Shown in pieces: positions 23,369-34,408 of a stretch of 64,000 nucleotides of DNA (position 1 is the first letter of the stretch; each line of letters starts with the position of its first letter). This stretch comes from Clavulina sp. PMI_390 (Eukaryota > Basidiomycota > Agaricomycetes > Cantharellales > Hydnaceae). The stretch is from contig WIDE01000059.1 in assembly GCA_015039315.1 (NCBI GenBank), forward strand, positions 86,867 to 150,866. Direction: 5' to 3'. A program made the translations under genes and the position numbers. The notes under the pieces were generated by a model. That model did no database searches and was not told the DNA's origin. It worked only from the letters and a program-made list of their open reading frames with translations.

Positions 23369-25982
23369 ATGGTCGGACTCTCTCCCAGCCCTCCTGAGAC
23401 TCCAACCGAGCCATCATCATCAAAGATGCGCGCCCAAAGTGTCCCACTATCTAGCTCAGTAATGTCGATGAGCTCATTTTCACCAAGGAAAGGCCAGGCC
23501 ACCCACCAACTACATCGTTCTACCCCACGTGCCCCTCAGCCCTCGAATCGCTTTGGTCTGAGAGACAGCGACACATCTGATTCGTCAGAAGAAGATACAA
23601 ATACTGAGGGGAACTCTGGATCGGAGCCAGAGGCTTCATCCTCTACTCCAAAACGCGTACTAGCTCGCTCTTCTGGTCCCACTGGCAACAATGGCCATGA
23701 TACTCCTCTCCGAAAGAAACTCTCACAAAGATGGTCTGTAGGACCTGGTTCTAGAGGCTCACCATCTCCTTCATTGTATGTAATCATGCTTCCGACTAAA
23801 TACGATATCGTGTGTGCCCGTATCCCTTCTCATGTCCATAATAGAGAGTCTGGCCGCCCACAACGAACGCGAGAGGAGGAGCGAGAGCAAGAAGAATTCA
23901 TCCAGGCTGTACGTCTACGAAGACGGCGTGATCCTGTCCAAGAATACGATGAAGCTGCTCGGAAGGAAGCATGGGTAAGTTAACATCGAGTCATTCCTTG
24001 AAATCTGAGAAGCATTCTGAATGTCTGTGGAACATGAAAACCAACCCTGCATTCTTGCGTCGCTTATATTCACCCAGCGAGTAGCTCAGGAAGTCAGCAT
24101 GAATGAATGGGCTGCGATTTCAGCCCTCATGGCCTCGTCCTCCGACCGAGCATCGACACGCATAGCTGAATTGAATCGAAGGCAAACCGACGAGGTCCAA
24201 AGAGCACTTCAGCAGCTATCGATTGTGCAAGCTCAAGAAGAAGATCGTCTCCGTGTTATGCATCGCAACCAAGACGCAGATTTGCGCAACGTACGCTTTC
24301 TATTTCTTTGTGCAGGAGATGCTCGAAGTTGACATAACGATACGTATTGTGTAACCCGTTTTATCGTAGTCTATCGAGGAATCTATCGCGCTGTACGAAG
24401 CTGAAATCCGAGCTGCAGAAGAAGCAGAGCGCCTTGCTCGTGAAGCTCAAGAGCGCGCCGAGCGTGAGGCTGCAGAGGCAGCAGAAGCCGAAGCACGCAT
24501 CGCGGAGCAAGCGGCGCGTGAGGCTGAGCAGCGCGCGAAGCTCTTAGAGCAGCAACGCAAAGAGGCGGAAGAGAAGAAGGCGCAGGCTGAGGAGGAGAAG
24601 CAACGAGCGATCGAGAAGAAAAAGAAGGAAGCGGCGCAAAAGCAGCGTGACGAAGAGGCGGCAATTCGCAATCCCAGCTCCTTCACCTTTACTCGTCCGC
24701 CAGAGTGGGAGTTGCAGGCCTACCAAGAGCTCCAGAGAGTACGTCTACCCTTCTATGGATGCGCCTGGTCTGCTGTATTCTGCCGCTATTTGCTCCCTGA
24801 CACGAGATGTTTCTTCCATCCCATCTTATCTAGAAAATCAAAATCGGGGCTCTTACTCAGGTCAAGGCGACGAAACTGAATCCAGACTTTGTGCCAGATC
24901 CACAAACTAAGAAGATGATCAACAGCGGAAGACGACTCTTTACCCAGAAAATTGGACAGCTCACAAATACTAGGGAATCCGTCAACCGAGTCGTGAGTAT
25001 TCAGTTGGTATTCTAGCTTCATCCTCAACGAGTCTAATGCTATCTAATCAACCTGCAACAGGTCTCTGAGATCCAGGCAGTGTTGACCCCGAACCCCGAC
25101 GACAGAAACCGTAATATGGCGATTGAGTACGCCCTCCAGCATATTCTCTGCAAGACGATCATTCGTCAAGCCGAGGTGGAAGTCACGGCGAAACCTTCGA
25201 CAGCATTCCCTCTTGCTAAGGTTGTTATGCGTTTAGTTGAGCTCCATCCGACAGGACTCGAGAGTATCTTCATGTATAACCTGGTGAAGAGGACTGGGCC
25301 TTGGGTGATCGCGTGGGTTCCCCCAATGAAGCAGGTGCGTTCGGTCATAGTCATCTCATTCTTCCATGCTTTGGCCTCATTACGCTGGACACATTCACTG
25401 TCTTACTCTTATACTACGTCATGAAACTTGTAGGGTATGACCAATGAAACCTATCGCAGAGAATGCTGGGGTTACAAACCTGCTACATCAGACGAAACGT
25501 CGACGCAATATATCGACCGCATGGTTGGCCTGCTCACACTCTACGGCGCTCTCCTGCAAACTTCGCCCTCGCCCGAGTTCATGGCCCAGACACAGAATAA
25601 CCCCGCGCTGCACTACGCTACCTTCGCCGCATCCACCGTCGTCCCTGGTGTACTGCTCCTCCCGCGCTTGTGGACCTGGACTGCGCGAATGTGTAACAGT
25701 GCGGAGTTGATGTCGCACCCTGGCGCGGCGCACATCCTCGCGGCTGTTATTGGTACTGCAGGGAACCTCGGCATGGCGGTGTATGGTGCACAGTTCCAAA
25801 AGATGATGATTTGCCTGATGGAGAAGTGCGAAAAGCCTGAACTACCAGGAGGCGATGAGAGCCCAATTGGCGGGAAGGAGGGTGGAGAGGGGAAGGCAGG
25901 CCGCGTGAGGTTGCTCTTGATGCTCCAAGATTGGCAAAAGGACGGGAAGCTCAACATGGAGGGGCGCGACTTCGTGGGTTGA
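23369..25982 (+). CDS. GLE1: mRNA export factor GLE1
   Basis: Nuclear-pore-associated factor that, with inositol hexakisphosphate, activates the DEAD-box ATPase Dbp5 at the cytoplasmic face of the pore to release exported mRNPs. Exons: 23369-23775, 23845-23974, 24078-24290, 24370-24738, 24834-24992, 25062-25334 and 25434-25982; frames agree, 699 residues. The N-terminus is Ser/Pro-rich and disordered. Residues of about 230-370 form a long Glu/Ala/Lys/Arg-rich coiled coil. The C-terminal GLE1 domain follows: RRLFTQKIGQLTNTRESVN, LCKTIIRQAEVEV, PLAKVVMRLVELHP, FMYNLVKRTGPWVIAW, then YIDRMVGLLTLYGALLQT and the LWTWTARMCN block. Upstream in-frame codons are open to about 23360 but the first ATG is at 23369; a start at a later Met (about 23426) is possible. 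Confidence 0.85.
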
Positions 25983-26297
25983 GTTAGGTTTCAGTTAGCT
26001 CTCTGTAGGCTCTGTGGATTCTTTCTCTAGATTCTCATCTCAGCAGTGTTGTTACTTGTATCATCTATCAGGCTATCACTATTGAATTTGGTTTTGTTTT
26101 CTTGCATGGATCATGGATTTGTCGAGCAAGGCGAGGATGGGCATGCAACACAATATACATGAGGGAGAGGTGTAGCGTGTGGAGGGGAAGGTGGGACGGA
26201 ACGGTTAAGAAAGAGGCGGGATGACAAATAGCGCAATTGAAGATAAAACAGACAGGCGAGTCAAAACGAACGAGGAAAGGAAGCACAAAGGGGAGCT
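25983..26297. other. Convergent 3' flanks of GLE1 and eL24
   Basis: Short spacer between two stop codons facing each other. It would hold both 3' untranslated regions; the two mRNAs may overlap at their ends. Confidence 0.5.
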
Positions 26298-27018
26298 TTA
26301 ATGACCACCCTTGCCGCCTTTCATCTGCTGCCCGCCAGCTCCCTTCATCTGCTGCTTGCTGACTTTTGGTGCACCACCACCAGCGCGAGGAGCAGACGTC
26401 TATGAATAAGGGAAGCAAAAACGAAATCAGGGATTGCAGCGTGATCGCGTAAGGATGGAAGTGGGGAAAGAAGTGGTGTGGACCTCCACGGACCTTAACT
26501 TTCTTTGCCTCCTTCTCCTTCTTGACGGTCTTTGCCTTCGAGATGGCGGCGTCACGGGCAGCAGTCCTGGCGGCAGCAGTCTGCGACCGCTTGGCCATGA
26601 TGGAAGCCATGTCAGCACCGACGATGCCGCGCTGGTGCTTCACGGTCTTGCGAGAGCGCTTCTTGGCAACCTCCTCGGAGAGACCCTTCTTGTGCATGCG
26701 GCGGTAGAGAACAGTCCATGCGATCTTGCGAGGGTTCTTGCGTTGCAGGAAGAGACGCTCGCTTTTGTGGCCGGAGAAGCGGAAGACCTGGATAGGTTGC
26801 GAAGAATTTGAGATTAGCTCGAATATGCAAGAGATTTATCCGGCTTGACGCACCTTGGAGTCACCGCGGACGAACAACCTCCCCTTGGAGGGGTAGATTT
26901 TGTAATGCGAGAAGGAATCGATCTCGACCTTCTACTCATACAGCATGCAAAATAGGGAACGGGAGTTATCAGGATGACGCCGATCGACGACCAAGAAGTA
27001 CCAAGGGCTACAGACCAT
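26298..27018 (-). CDS. RPL24: 60S ribosomal protein eL24
   Basis: Component of the large ribosomal subunit at the intersubunit interface. Secure exons are 26931-26854 (KVEIDSFSHYKIYPSKGRLF...), 26787-26494 (VFRFSGHKSERLFLQRKNP... through the Lys/Ala-rich helix) and 26399-26298 (TSAPRAGGG...GGKGGH, stop TAA). These give 157 residues, so only the initiator Met is missing for a normal eL24 length. The frame at the first acceptor is phase 0, so the first exon is probably an ATG directly followed by a donor. One candidate is the ATG at 27018-27016 followed by GTCTGT, with an 84-nt intron, but the site is not proven and a more distant leader is possible. The second and third introns follow the usual GT-AG pattern. 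Confidence 0.85.
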
Positions 27019-27538
27019 CTATAAATTCGGCGCAAAATAGATTATGGTTGTAGGAGCGATCCAGATCGATGCAGGATGTCGAAATGCGGCAGAATATAGA
27101 AGGGTGCAGATTGGGCATCATACATCCGTTCGGTGTTAATACATCCAGCACACAGTTCATAGTAAGTGGGTCAATTTTTGCACATAGATGTGTAGAGAAA
27201 GGTCTCAGCATTCCACTGAGAGCAGTTTCGAGACGATATGTCGAAAACACGGCTCTTGAGCGACGCACCTTTGGAGGGGGGAGTTGGTTAGGAAGTTTTT
27301 CCGGATCCGGCGGCGAGTTCCGAATCTCCAAATGAGCGCCGGAACACCTGTTCGCGCATAACCCGCGACCTACCAGCCTCCCTAGCCCACATCAGTCAAG
27401 TTTTGTTGTGCAGGAAGCCCAAGATATAAACTGTGTCATCCTCCGCCACAGTGCAGGCTGCTCCGTCAAGTTGGCACAATGCCGCCTCACAACCTTTCCA
27501 CATTCACTAACTCGACTGAGTTTGAAAGATTCATGACA
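27019..27538. other. Intergenic, eL24 upstream region
   Basis: Pyrimidine- and purine-rich stretches fit a ribosomal-protein promoter and leader, but I see no defined element. A plus-strand frame at 27480 gives only about 41 codons with no family resemblance. Confidence 0.4.
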
Positions 27539-28240
27539 TCAATTTCTTGGTCTGGGGATCTCCATACGATTGATACTAATCTGTTTTATGTCCCTAATAT
27601 TTGATCCGCTCAGCTGGGGGCAGATGACCCAGCTCGTTGTGTCTCCTCACTGGCAAAGCAAGCCCTGCACCACGTCTTGGTGTCTTTGCGAATGAATACT
27701 CACGAGAACCCTCGTTTCCCGACCTCCAAAATCTTCACAAAATTGCTGATATCTCAAAGTCCACGGTCCTGCACCTGGAAGCTCGAAGAAACCTTTCGAC
27801 GCCGATGGACGCTGCATGAAGCTAGTAAGCTCTCCATATAAGTCCCTGTGCCTCACATCAAAGACGAAAGAGCCAAGCCGTAAAGTATCTGATCTCCCAA
27901 GCTGAAAGTCTCGAGCTCTATAGCATCGGAATGCTCCAATTCGATTTCTCCACCACCGATGAGCAACCTTGTAAACTTCCTCTGAATCAGTGCAGCCAGG
28001 GATTCCTCGCTAAAATCTCTGCCCTTGGTCCTTTCCTGGCAAATATATTTTGCGCTTAGTTCCGTCGGAGGCTTTATCGTGGTATGGTAAAGATATCTAA
28101 ATTTCTGTGACGAGCTTTAGTGCATACACACCCACTCAAACCCCAAATATACAGCTATACTTCGGCTAGGCTGACTTCCCTCTATCTCCAATTGTTATCC
28201 ATATCTTTTATCACCATCAAATAATTGGTGTGTGTGCTCT
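27539..28240 (-). pseudogene. Unidentified minus-strand gene, probably incomplete or decayed
   Basis: One exon-like stretch, roughly 28110-27860, reads continuously and looks coding (SAKYICQERTKGRDF, then RKFTRLLIGGGEIELE and LETFSLGDQILYGLA). It continues, after a putative 35-nt intron or a frameshift at about 27855, into GFFELPGAGPWTLRYQQF and FGGRETRV, followed by a good donor (GTGAGT). A candidate last exon ends at 27539. Upstream, a further coding-like piece (LEIEGSQPSRSIAVYLGFE) is cut from the rest by a stop. I do not recognise the family. The pattern of sensible fragments in shifting frames fits a decaying gene better than an active one. Confidence 0.35.
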
Positions 28241-29307
28241 CCAAACAGGGACGGCCAGCACAGACGGCGTGCCTTGGGCCCCGAATTACTGGACGCTCAA
28301 TCACAACTATCGCCCTGAGTATCACTATGTCGCTCTGTTTTCGGATGTGGTGATGGTATGATGAGTCCTTGGAACTATTCCAGACACAGGGCCAGCCCGA
28401 CAAGCACGTGTGTCATTCAGCAGGCTGCGCCCATCCCACTTTGGCTCTGCATCTCCTTTCGCCACTCTATCGACCTCTCCATACAATAGCCTGAACAAAA
28501 GTGTCATTAGGTGGTATCGCGGCCGAGATCAAGGTTACCTCATTTAGGAAGCCAGCACAATAACAACTCTTGTACTCCTCCCTTGTATACGATGATAATA
28601 AGATATCATGTACACCTAGTGGCGTTAAGCTCGACAGTATGGAAGGCATTCATTTCCCTCCGTCTTGCACGGCCGCGGCCACGGCCTCCTGTAAGGGTCT
28701 CTATACTTAGCTATTGAGAGCGAACTTCTCCCCGATGACAGAGCCGAACAAACTGCCCCTAGGACTGTCAAACCCCATCCGCCCTGTCCGCCTTCCGCAT
28801 GCCAAGAAGGAGAAAAAAAGCTCGCATGACATGTATACCTTGACACGGTCGGTTATGTTGACCTTAGTTGACCCGCCGTGTGACTCATGATTTGCCCTGG
28901 GGTGCGGACATGATGTTCACAACCTTAAAGTCGTTTTCACCCACACGCGTTATCCCGACGCTGTGCGCAGATTTTCTCCCAACGTCGGTGTCGCTCCGGA
29001 TTCTCTGGGATGGATCTTGGACCCCCTGATCGCTGTGGACCGCCACAGCTCTCTAAGTCCGCACCCCCCGACCCTGGCTTCGAGGAGCACAATCTCAATT
29101 GAAATACGAGGCGCTTTTTTTAGCAGGGTGAAATTACTGATCGTGGGTATCCAACCGACGTTGAAATGAGCGATCCGCTGCGGGACAAGAGAGCGATTTC
29201 TCCTCCGCTGTGGCGCCGCACCTTAGACCCTTGCGGCTGATACATCACAGAGCCTCAAACTCCACGCCTTACACCCCTACAATGTCCTTGGAGGATGCAG
29301 AGGGAGG
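28241..29307. other. Intergenic, no gene recognised
   Basis: Open frames are short on both strands and mutually overlapping. The right end merges into the promoter of the small CaaX-peptide gene. Confidence 0.45.
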
Positions 29308-29314
29308 TATAAAG
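29308..29314 (+). promoter_or_regulatory. TATA box of the CaaX-peptide gene
   Basis: TATAAAG stands about 133 bases before the ATG at 29447 and is followed by CT-rich sequence suited to transcription initiation. It is the clearest TATA-type promoter I noticed in the window, consistent with a strongly regulated small gene. Confidence 0.55.
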
Positions 29315-29446
29315 AGCCCTCGATCTCTGGGTACGGCATCTCCTCACTCCTCACTCCTCGCAACTCCTCTTCGACGCTCTCAAACGTCCTCGGATCCATT
29401 ACACACCTATCCTCCTCCCCTAACCAAACCTCCTCACCAACTCTAA

Positions 29447-29575
29447 ATGGATTCCATCTTCACCATCATCTTCGGTGCCTCTGAGCCCACCCCTGTCGAG
29501 ACTGTTGCGATCGAGGAAGTCGAACTCACTGAGGAAGACAGCTCAAGTGGCAACACTGCATGCGTCATTGCGTAG
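29447..29575 (+). CDS. CaaX lipopeptide pheromone precursor (mating-factor type)
   Basis: A 42-residue open frame that ends in the CaaX box CVIA directly before a TAG stop. It begins MDSIFTIIFGASEP, is then strongly acidic (EEVELTEED) and closes with SSSGNTACVIA. This is the architecture of basidiomycete mating pheromone precursors: a short protein starting MD, an acidic middle, and a C-terminal Cys that would be farnesylated, trimmed of its last three residues and carboxyl-methylated, the mature lipopeptide being cut from the C-terminus and sensed by an STE3-type receptor. It has its own TATA box and a CT-rich leader. A donor-like GTAAGC follows the stop, suggesting a 3' UTR intron. The cleavage site cannot be read with certainty; an E-D-S step before SSSGNTAC is plausible. 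No STE3 receptor is visible in this window, so a role in non-mating signalling is an alternative. Confidence 0.75.
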   Translation: MDSIFTIIFGASEPTPVETVAIEEVELTEEDSSSGNTACVIA

Positions 29576-30303
29576 AGGTAAGCATCTCATTCATCTCATT
29601 GTCGTCCCATTCTACTTGCCCTACATTACCTCTCCGCTTGATGCTGATATCATCCTTCCCTTTCATAGCATCATCGTCGATTCGACGACATACCCATCCT
29701 CCCATAACAATCCTCTACACGTACTCCTCCACAACGACCACCACACCCACATCCACTATACCCATACCACCTTACCCACCACCCCCAACTCCAACGTTGA
29801 CCACCAACATGCCTGCTTCGTTCAGCAAAATATCCTTATCCTCTTGAATTCGTTCGACCGCACACGCTAATGAAGAATCAGCCGTGTTGCCCTTTTGTGC
29901 CTCCTCGATGTATCCTTCTGGTTAAAATATCCCTCAAATTTTGGGATCATACTGTACTCCCTTATTACTTTCGTTCCTTGTTCATGTCGTTTTCCTTGGT
30001 ACTAGGACTCCGATACAATGACGCTCGGTTGTCCTCATCAGAACATAGTAGTACCTTTTACATAGCCAATATACCAAATTCCACCTGCCTTGTGCCGCAA
30101 ATCGTTGGCTTGACCACGCGCGTGGACTTTGGGCGGAGACTCGATCGATCTTGGGATTGCACTAATGCCACGAGAGATGCCCCACAACGACCACCCTCTC
30201 AATCGCCGACAACTCCACCAACAGGCTTGTCGTCAGGTCAACGAGACTCGACACAAACAGCCCACCACACTTGAAGGTGACTCACGTCCCACACCAACCA
30301 GCG
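29576..30303. other. Spacer between CaaX-peptide gene and first F-box gene
   Basis: CT- and CA-rich sequence with no recognisable gene; it probably carries the 3' UTR of the peptide gene and the promoter of F-box copy A1. Confidence 0.45.
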
Positions 30304-31938
30304 ATGCCTGCCTTAGGAAATGTGACTGAGGAGCAGCATAATATCAATGATCAGCTTTCTACGAATAACACGCTTCCCGATGAGCTTTTGGGAGAAATAT
30401 TCGTCCTGCTGTACGAGAGTATCGAGCGAGATGGGCCATATAGCGTTGGAGTGACCACTTATGACACTAGTCTTGTTCTCAGTCATGTGTGCCGGCAATG
30501 GCGAAGAGTGGCAGTCCATGTCAGCAAGCTATGGAGTTTCTTCACATTGCGCTCATTCGACCAGAAGGATCTACTCTATCGGTTTCTCTCTCGGTCAGGC
30601 GAGTTGCGAACCCGTGTGCGATTGGCCGCTTCATGCCAGGGCATCTCTTCGACCACCCTCAATATCGAATCATCGCAAGCTCCCCAGATCGCGGCGCTGG
30701 AGCTCGGAGATGATATCCTTTTACCCCTTGTTTCCCTATCTCCAGAAGCGAGGCCATTGCTCCATCTTGACTCCTTCAGCATCCGATTCAACCCTAGAAC
30801 GAATTGTCGAATCCCAAAGATGTTTATGAAAGCAAGAAAGCTCATAATATCCCGAGCGGAGAATCAGGTGGATTTTGAGCAGACTGCCACCAGAGTCACC
30901 GACCTGTGTCTAAACGCAACCGAGCCTATTTTTGTCGGGGATGTGATAGATCGGTTCCAATCCGATATCGACACCCTCGAGCTGCGTAATATCCGGGGTG
31001 TGGGCTATAACCCTACTATCTTTTTGACTAATTTGACGAGCTTGTCTTTGAGCCACTGTTCACCATGGGCATGGAGAGATCTCTCCGGCTCATGGAAATG
31101 CCCAACGCTCCGCTCCCTTTCGGTGACCGTCTGTGATCACCAATTTCACCCAAAGCGGGGAGAACAAAAAATCCTTCGGGATTTCATAACAACATTGGTA
31201 CGAGTTTCTCATTTTCATTGGCCAACAATTACTGGAGCTGATGCCTCTCGCCCTTGACAGTTGCTTGGATGCACAAATATCGAATCTCTCCGCCTCATTA
31301 TGAGCTCTATGCATCGCGTAGCTAATGTCTTGGAGCTTCTCAAGGTCGGCACAGATGCACTGCCTGCCCCGCACCTTGCATTTCTCGAAGCCCGCCGACC
31401 AGACTTTAGTATCGACAAGTACTGCGACAGGTGTGAGCCCACGCCCGAAGTTATCGCTCTGCGCCTCATTGATTCGGACTCGTCGTCTGATGAGGACTTC
31501 AGTCCTGATGAAGATGAGGAGGAGGAGGATGAGGAAGACAACGATACCGACAGGGACATGGGATTATCTTCTCATTCGCTCGCTCAAGTAGACGACCTGC
31601 CCTTGTCTGAAGGTGCAATCGAGGAGACGTCAAACAACTCTGACGGTTCTGACTCCGATTCCGACGCATACTCCAGCGCGGGCTCCGATGACGATGAGTT
31701 CTTTTCTCTCCCGAACGTTCGTCCCCCCGCCGGGATCGATTTCTCTTCTCCAATCCTTCCATCCGCGATCTATGACATCCTCGAGCCTCGGATGAAAGGT
31801 CCTCTTGGATGGGGACTTGAAAACTTGCTGACAACGATACATTTCTCCCGCTCGCTTGTCGGTGCTGATAGCGAGGCGGCATATAGAGCATGCGGTGTGA
31901 ACCTCAGAATTATCGAGGACGACCCTAAAGTGGGTTAA
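30304..31938 (+). CDS. F-box-like protein, tandem family subtype A, copy 1
   Basis: Two exons, 30304-31197 and 31261-31938, phase-0 GT-AG intron of 63 nt, 523 residues. The F-box-like segment is at about residues 24-70 (LPDELLGEIFVLLY ... SHVCRQWRRVAVH), the docking site for Skp1 in SCF ubiquitin ligases. The rest of exon 1 contains leucine-rich-repeat-like strands (LTSLSLSHCSPWAW, LRSLSVTVCDHQFHP). Exon 2 starts with another such strand, then has YCDRCEPTPE with a CxxC pair, a Ser/Asp/Glu-rich variable stretch and a conserved tail (IYDILEPRMKGPLGWGLENL, HFSRSLV, IIEDDP). The ATG at 30304 aligns with the start of copy 2; an upstream in-frame ATG exists at 30271. Confidence 0.8.
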
Positions 31939-32286
31939 GCAACATGTCCAACTAGTCTCCACCAGACTCCTTTTACGCCATCGGAACGCTTGTACACCAT
32001 CGTAAAACGAGCAAACTTTCCTCCACGTGCTGGACTAGACAAGCACTAGAATTCCATCCAGCCGCGATGATAATATACATTATCGACCTAGTCAAGAAAG
32101 ACCGAGTCCCCCAAATCATGTCAAATGCGTATGCTATGAAATAAGGGGTTATCAGTGACTCGACATAAAGAACCGAGAAGTTTAGTACTTTCACCCCTGA
32201 TAGACCTGGACGTTCTCGGGCGGATCAGGCTTCTCGCAAATAGTCCAACACAATAGCAGTTGACTCACGTCCAACATCAGCCAACA
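31939..32286. other. Spacer between F-box copies A1 and A2
   Basis: No gene. Its right end (CAAATAGTCCAACACAATAG just before the ATG) is shared with the spacer before copy A3, showing that the duplication unit includes the promoter-proximal sequence. Confidence 0.55.
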
Positions 32287-33917
32287 ATGCTCCCCTCAGG
32301 AACGGTGGTTCGGAGGGAAGGCAATATTCATAGGCACTCCTCTACGAAATTTAGCCTCCCTGACGAGCTTCTGGGAGAGGTTTTCGTCCTGTTGTATAAC
32401 AGCGTGGAGCGAGATGGTCCATATACCAGGGTGACCACTTACGATACTAGCCTTATTCTCAGTCATACGTGCCGGCAATGGAGAAGAGTAGCGATCCATA
32501 TCAGCAAGCTATGGGGTTTCTTCGCATTGCGCTCATTCAAACAGAAAGATCTACTCTATCTGTTCCTGTCGCGGTTGGGTGAATCCCGAGCTCGTGTGCG
32601 CTTGCTCGCTTCTTGCTGGAGCGTCTCCACAACCACTCTTCGTATCGATCTGTCTCAAGCTCCCCAGATCGCAGCGCTGGAGCTCGAGCATGGTGACCTT
32701 ATGGACCTCATCTCCCTATCTCAAGACGCAAGGGCTTTGTTCCATCTTGATGCCTTCAGCGTCCGATTCAACCCGCACGGGAATAACCGAATTCCGAAGG
32801 CGTTTATGCAAACAAGAAAGCTCACAGTATCTCGACCGAAGAGAATGGTGCACTTTGACGATACTGATATCAGAGTCACTGACCTTTGTGTCAAGGCAAC
32901 TGCACTTTTCTGGGTTTGGGACCTTCTCAAGTCGCTTCGATCCTCTATCAATACGCTTGAACTGCGTGATATCCACGGCGTGGGATATGATCCCCCTTTC
33001 CTAGCACCTAATTTAACGAGCCTATCTCTGAGCCATTGTTCACCGCCTGTGTGGAAAGTACTACCCACATCATTTGAATGCCCATCCCTCCGCTCCCTTT
33101 CAGTAACCCTTTGCGATCGCCAATTTCACCCAATGCGGGGAGATCAGAGAGCCTTTCGGGATTTTATGTTAAGTTTGGTGCGGATTCTCAATCTCCGATC
33201 AACCACTACCATAGCTGATACTTTGGTCCCTTCTTTTTATAGTTGCGTCGGTTCCCAGATATCAGCTCTCTTCACCTCATCATGAGCTCTATGCGCCGTG
33301 TAGCTGACGTCTTGGAGGTTCTCCGGGTCGGAAAATCTGATACAAGCGTACCGCTTGCTCCACGGCTTGAAGTTCTCGAGGCTCGACGGCCAGATTCCCA
33401 TGTCGACGGCTACTGCGAAAGGTGTGAGCCTACGCCTGAGACCATCGCTCTGTTACTTGATGACACAGAATCGTCGCCCGATGAGGATTTCAATCCTGAC
33501 GATGACGATGAAGATGGTGATGACAAGGTACCATCTTCCCAGTCACTCCCTCAGGCGGATGACCTACTCTCGTCTGGAGGTGTCCGTGAGGAGGCATCAA
33601 ACGACTCTGACGATAACCTTGATAAGTCCGATTCTGATTCGGACGCATACTCAAATGTAGTCTCCGAAGATGACCAGTTCTTCTCCTTACCTGGCGTCGA
33701 TCCTCCCCCCGGGATCGATTTCTCCCCCCTAACCCTGCCATCCGCAACTTTCGACATCTTAGAGCCTCGGATAAGGGGTCCGCTTGGTTCGGGACTCGAA
33801 AGTCTACTTACTACAATATGTTTATCCCGCTCGCTTGTTGATCCTGAAACCGAAGCTGCATATAAGGAATGCGCTATTAACCTCAAAATTATCGAGGAAG
33901 TCCCCGGCAGGGATTGA
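32287..33917 (+). CDS. F-box-like protein, tandem family subtype A, copy 2
   Basis: Exons 32287-33177 and 33243-33917, phase-0 intron, 521 residues. It is collinear with copy 1: F-box-like LPDELLGEVFVLLYNSVE, HTCRQWRRVAIH, LRR-like LTSLSLSHCSPPVW, exon-2 YCERCEPTPE, an acidic linker (DDDDEDGDD) and the tail LEPRIRGPLGSGLESL. No stop or frameshift is visible, so it is probably functional. Confidence 0.8.
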
Positions 33918-34408
33918 GGAGTTTGTGCAACCAGTCGTCACCAGACTCGTTCTACGCCCTTACAACGCGTGGACACTACACTATCGTCCGTTGCACGTTC
34001 CAACCCTCTTTATGTCGGAAGGGTTTACATCAGGATAAGACCTAAGGACTATTCCCCCTATTATTCCTCGTCGCTGATGACTGACACACTTCCATCCGTA
34101 GAGCACACACAAATTTAATATCCTGATAACACCGTACGCAGACTAATTAGTAATTCACTGTGATACTCACAAGCTACATTATGATACGTACGATGCTAGA
34201 ACCCTTGGCCAATTATCACTCTCCATTTTCTATTTCTCTTTCGCCTCACCCGCACTTATTCCGGACCGCCTTTCTTTGCAGAATAGTCTCCCCCGGGTAG
34301 TTCTACGCGCGCACAAAGCGCCGCAGCCCTGAACAGCTAATAAACAAGACAACAACATTGGGCTAATCGGGCCTCCTGCAAATAGTCCAACACAATAGCA
34401 GGTGACTC
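33918..34408. other. Spacer between F-box copies A2 and A3, with a dispersed repeat
   Basis: No gene. It contains the 5' partner of the dispersed repeat annotated at 34256-34356 and ends with the same promoter-proximal sequence seen before copy A2. Confidence 0.6.
34256..34356 (+). repeat. Dispersed repeat, copy 1
   Basis: About 100 bases beginning TTATTCCGGACCGC and including GAATAGTCTCCCCCGGGT and CTAATAAACAAGA recur in the same orientation at 56303-56407 with scattered substitutions and small indels. The two sites are 22 kb apart and have unrelated flanks, so this is a mobile-element remnant (end of an LTR or a MITE fragment) rather than part of the F-box duplication. Confidence 0.7.

Noticed and set aside
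24383..24726. Minus-strand frames opposite the GLE1 coiled coil
   Set aside because: The Leu/Ser/Ala-rich reading is the complement of the Glu/Ala/Lys coiled coil.
29210..29870. Longer plus-strand frames overlapping the CaaX-peptide gene
   Set aside because: They are His/Pro/Ser/Thr-rich, cross the TATA box and leader and lack any conserved pattern; the 42-codon frame with CaaX end is the coherent one.
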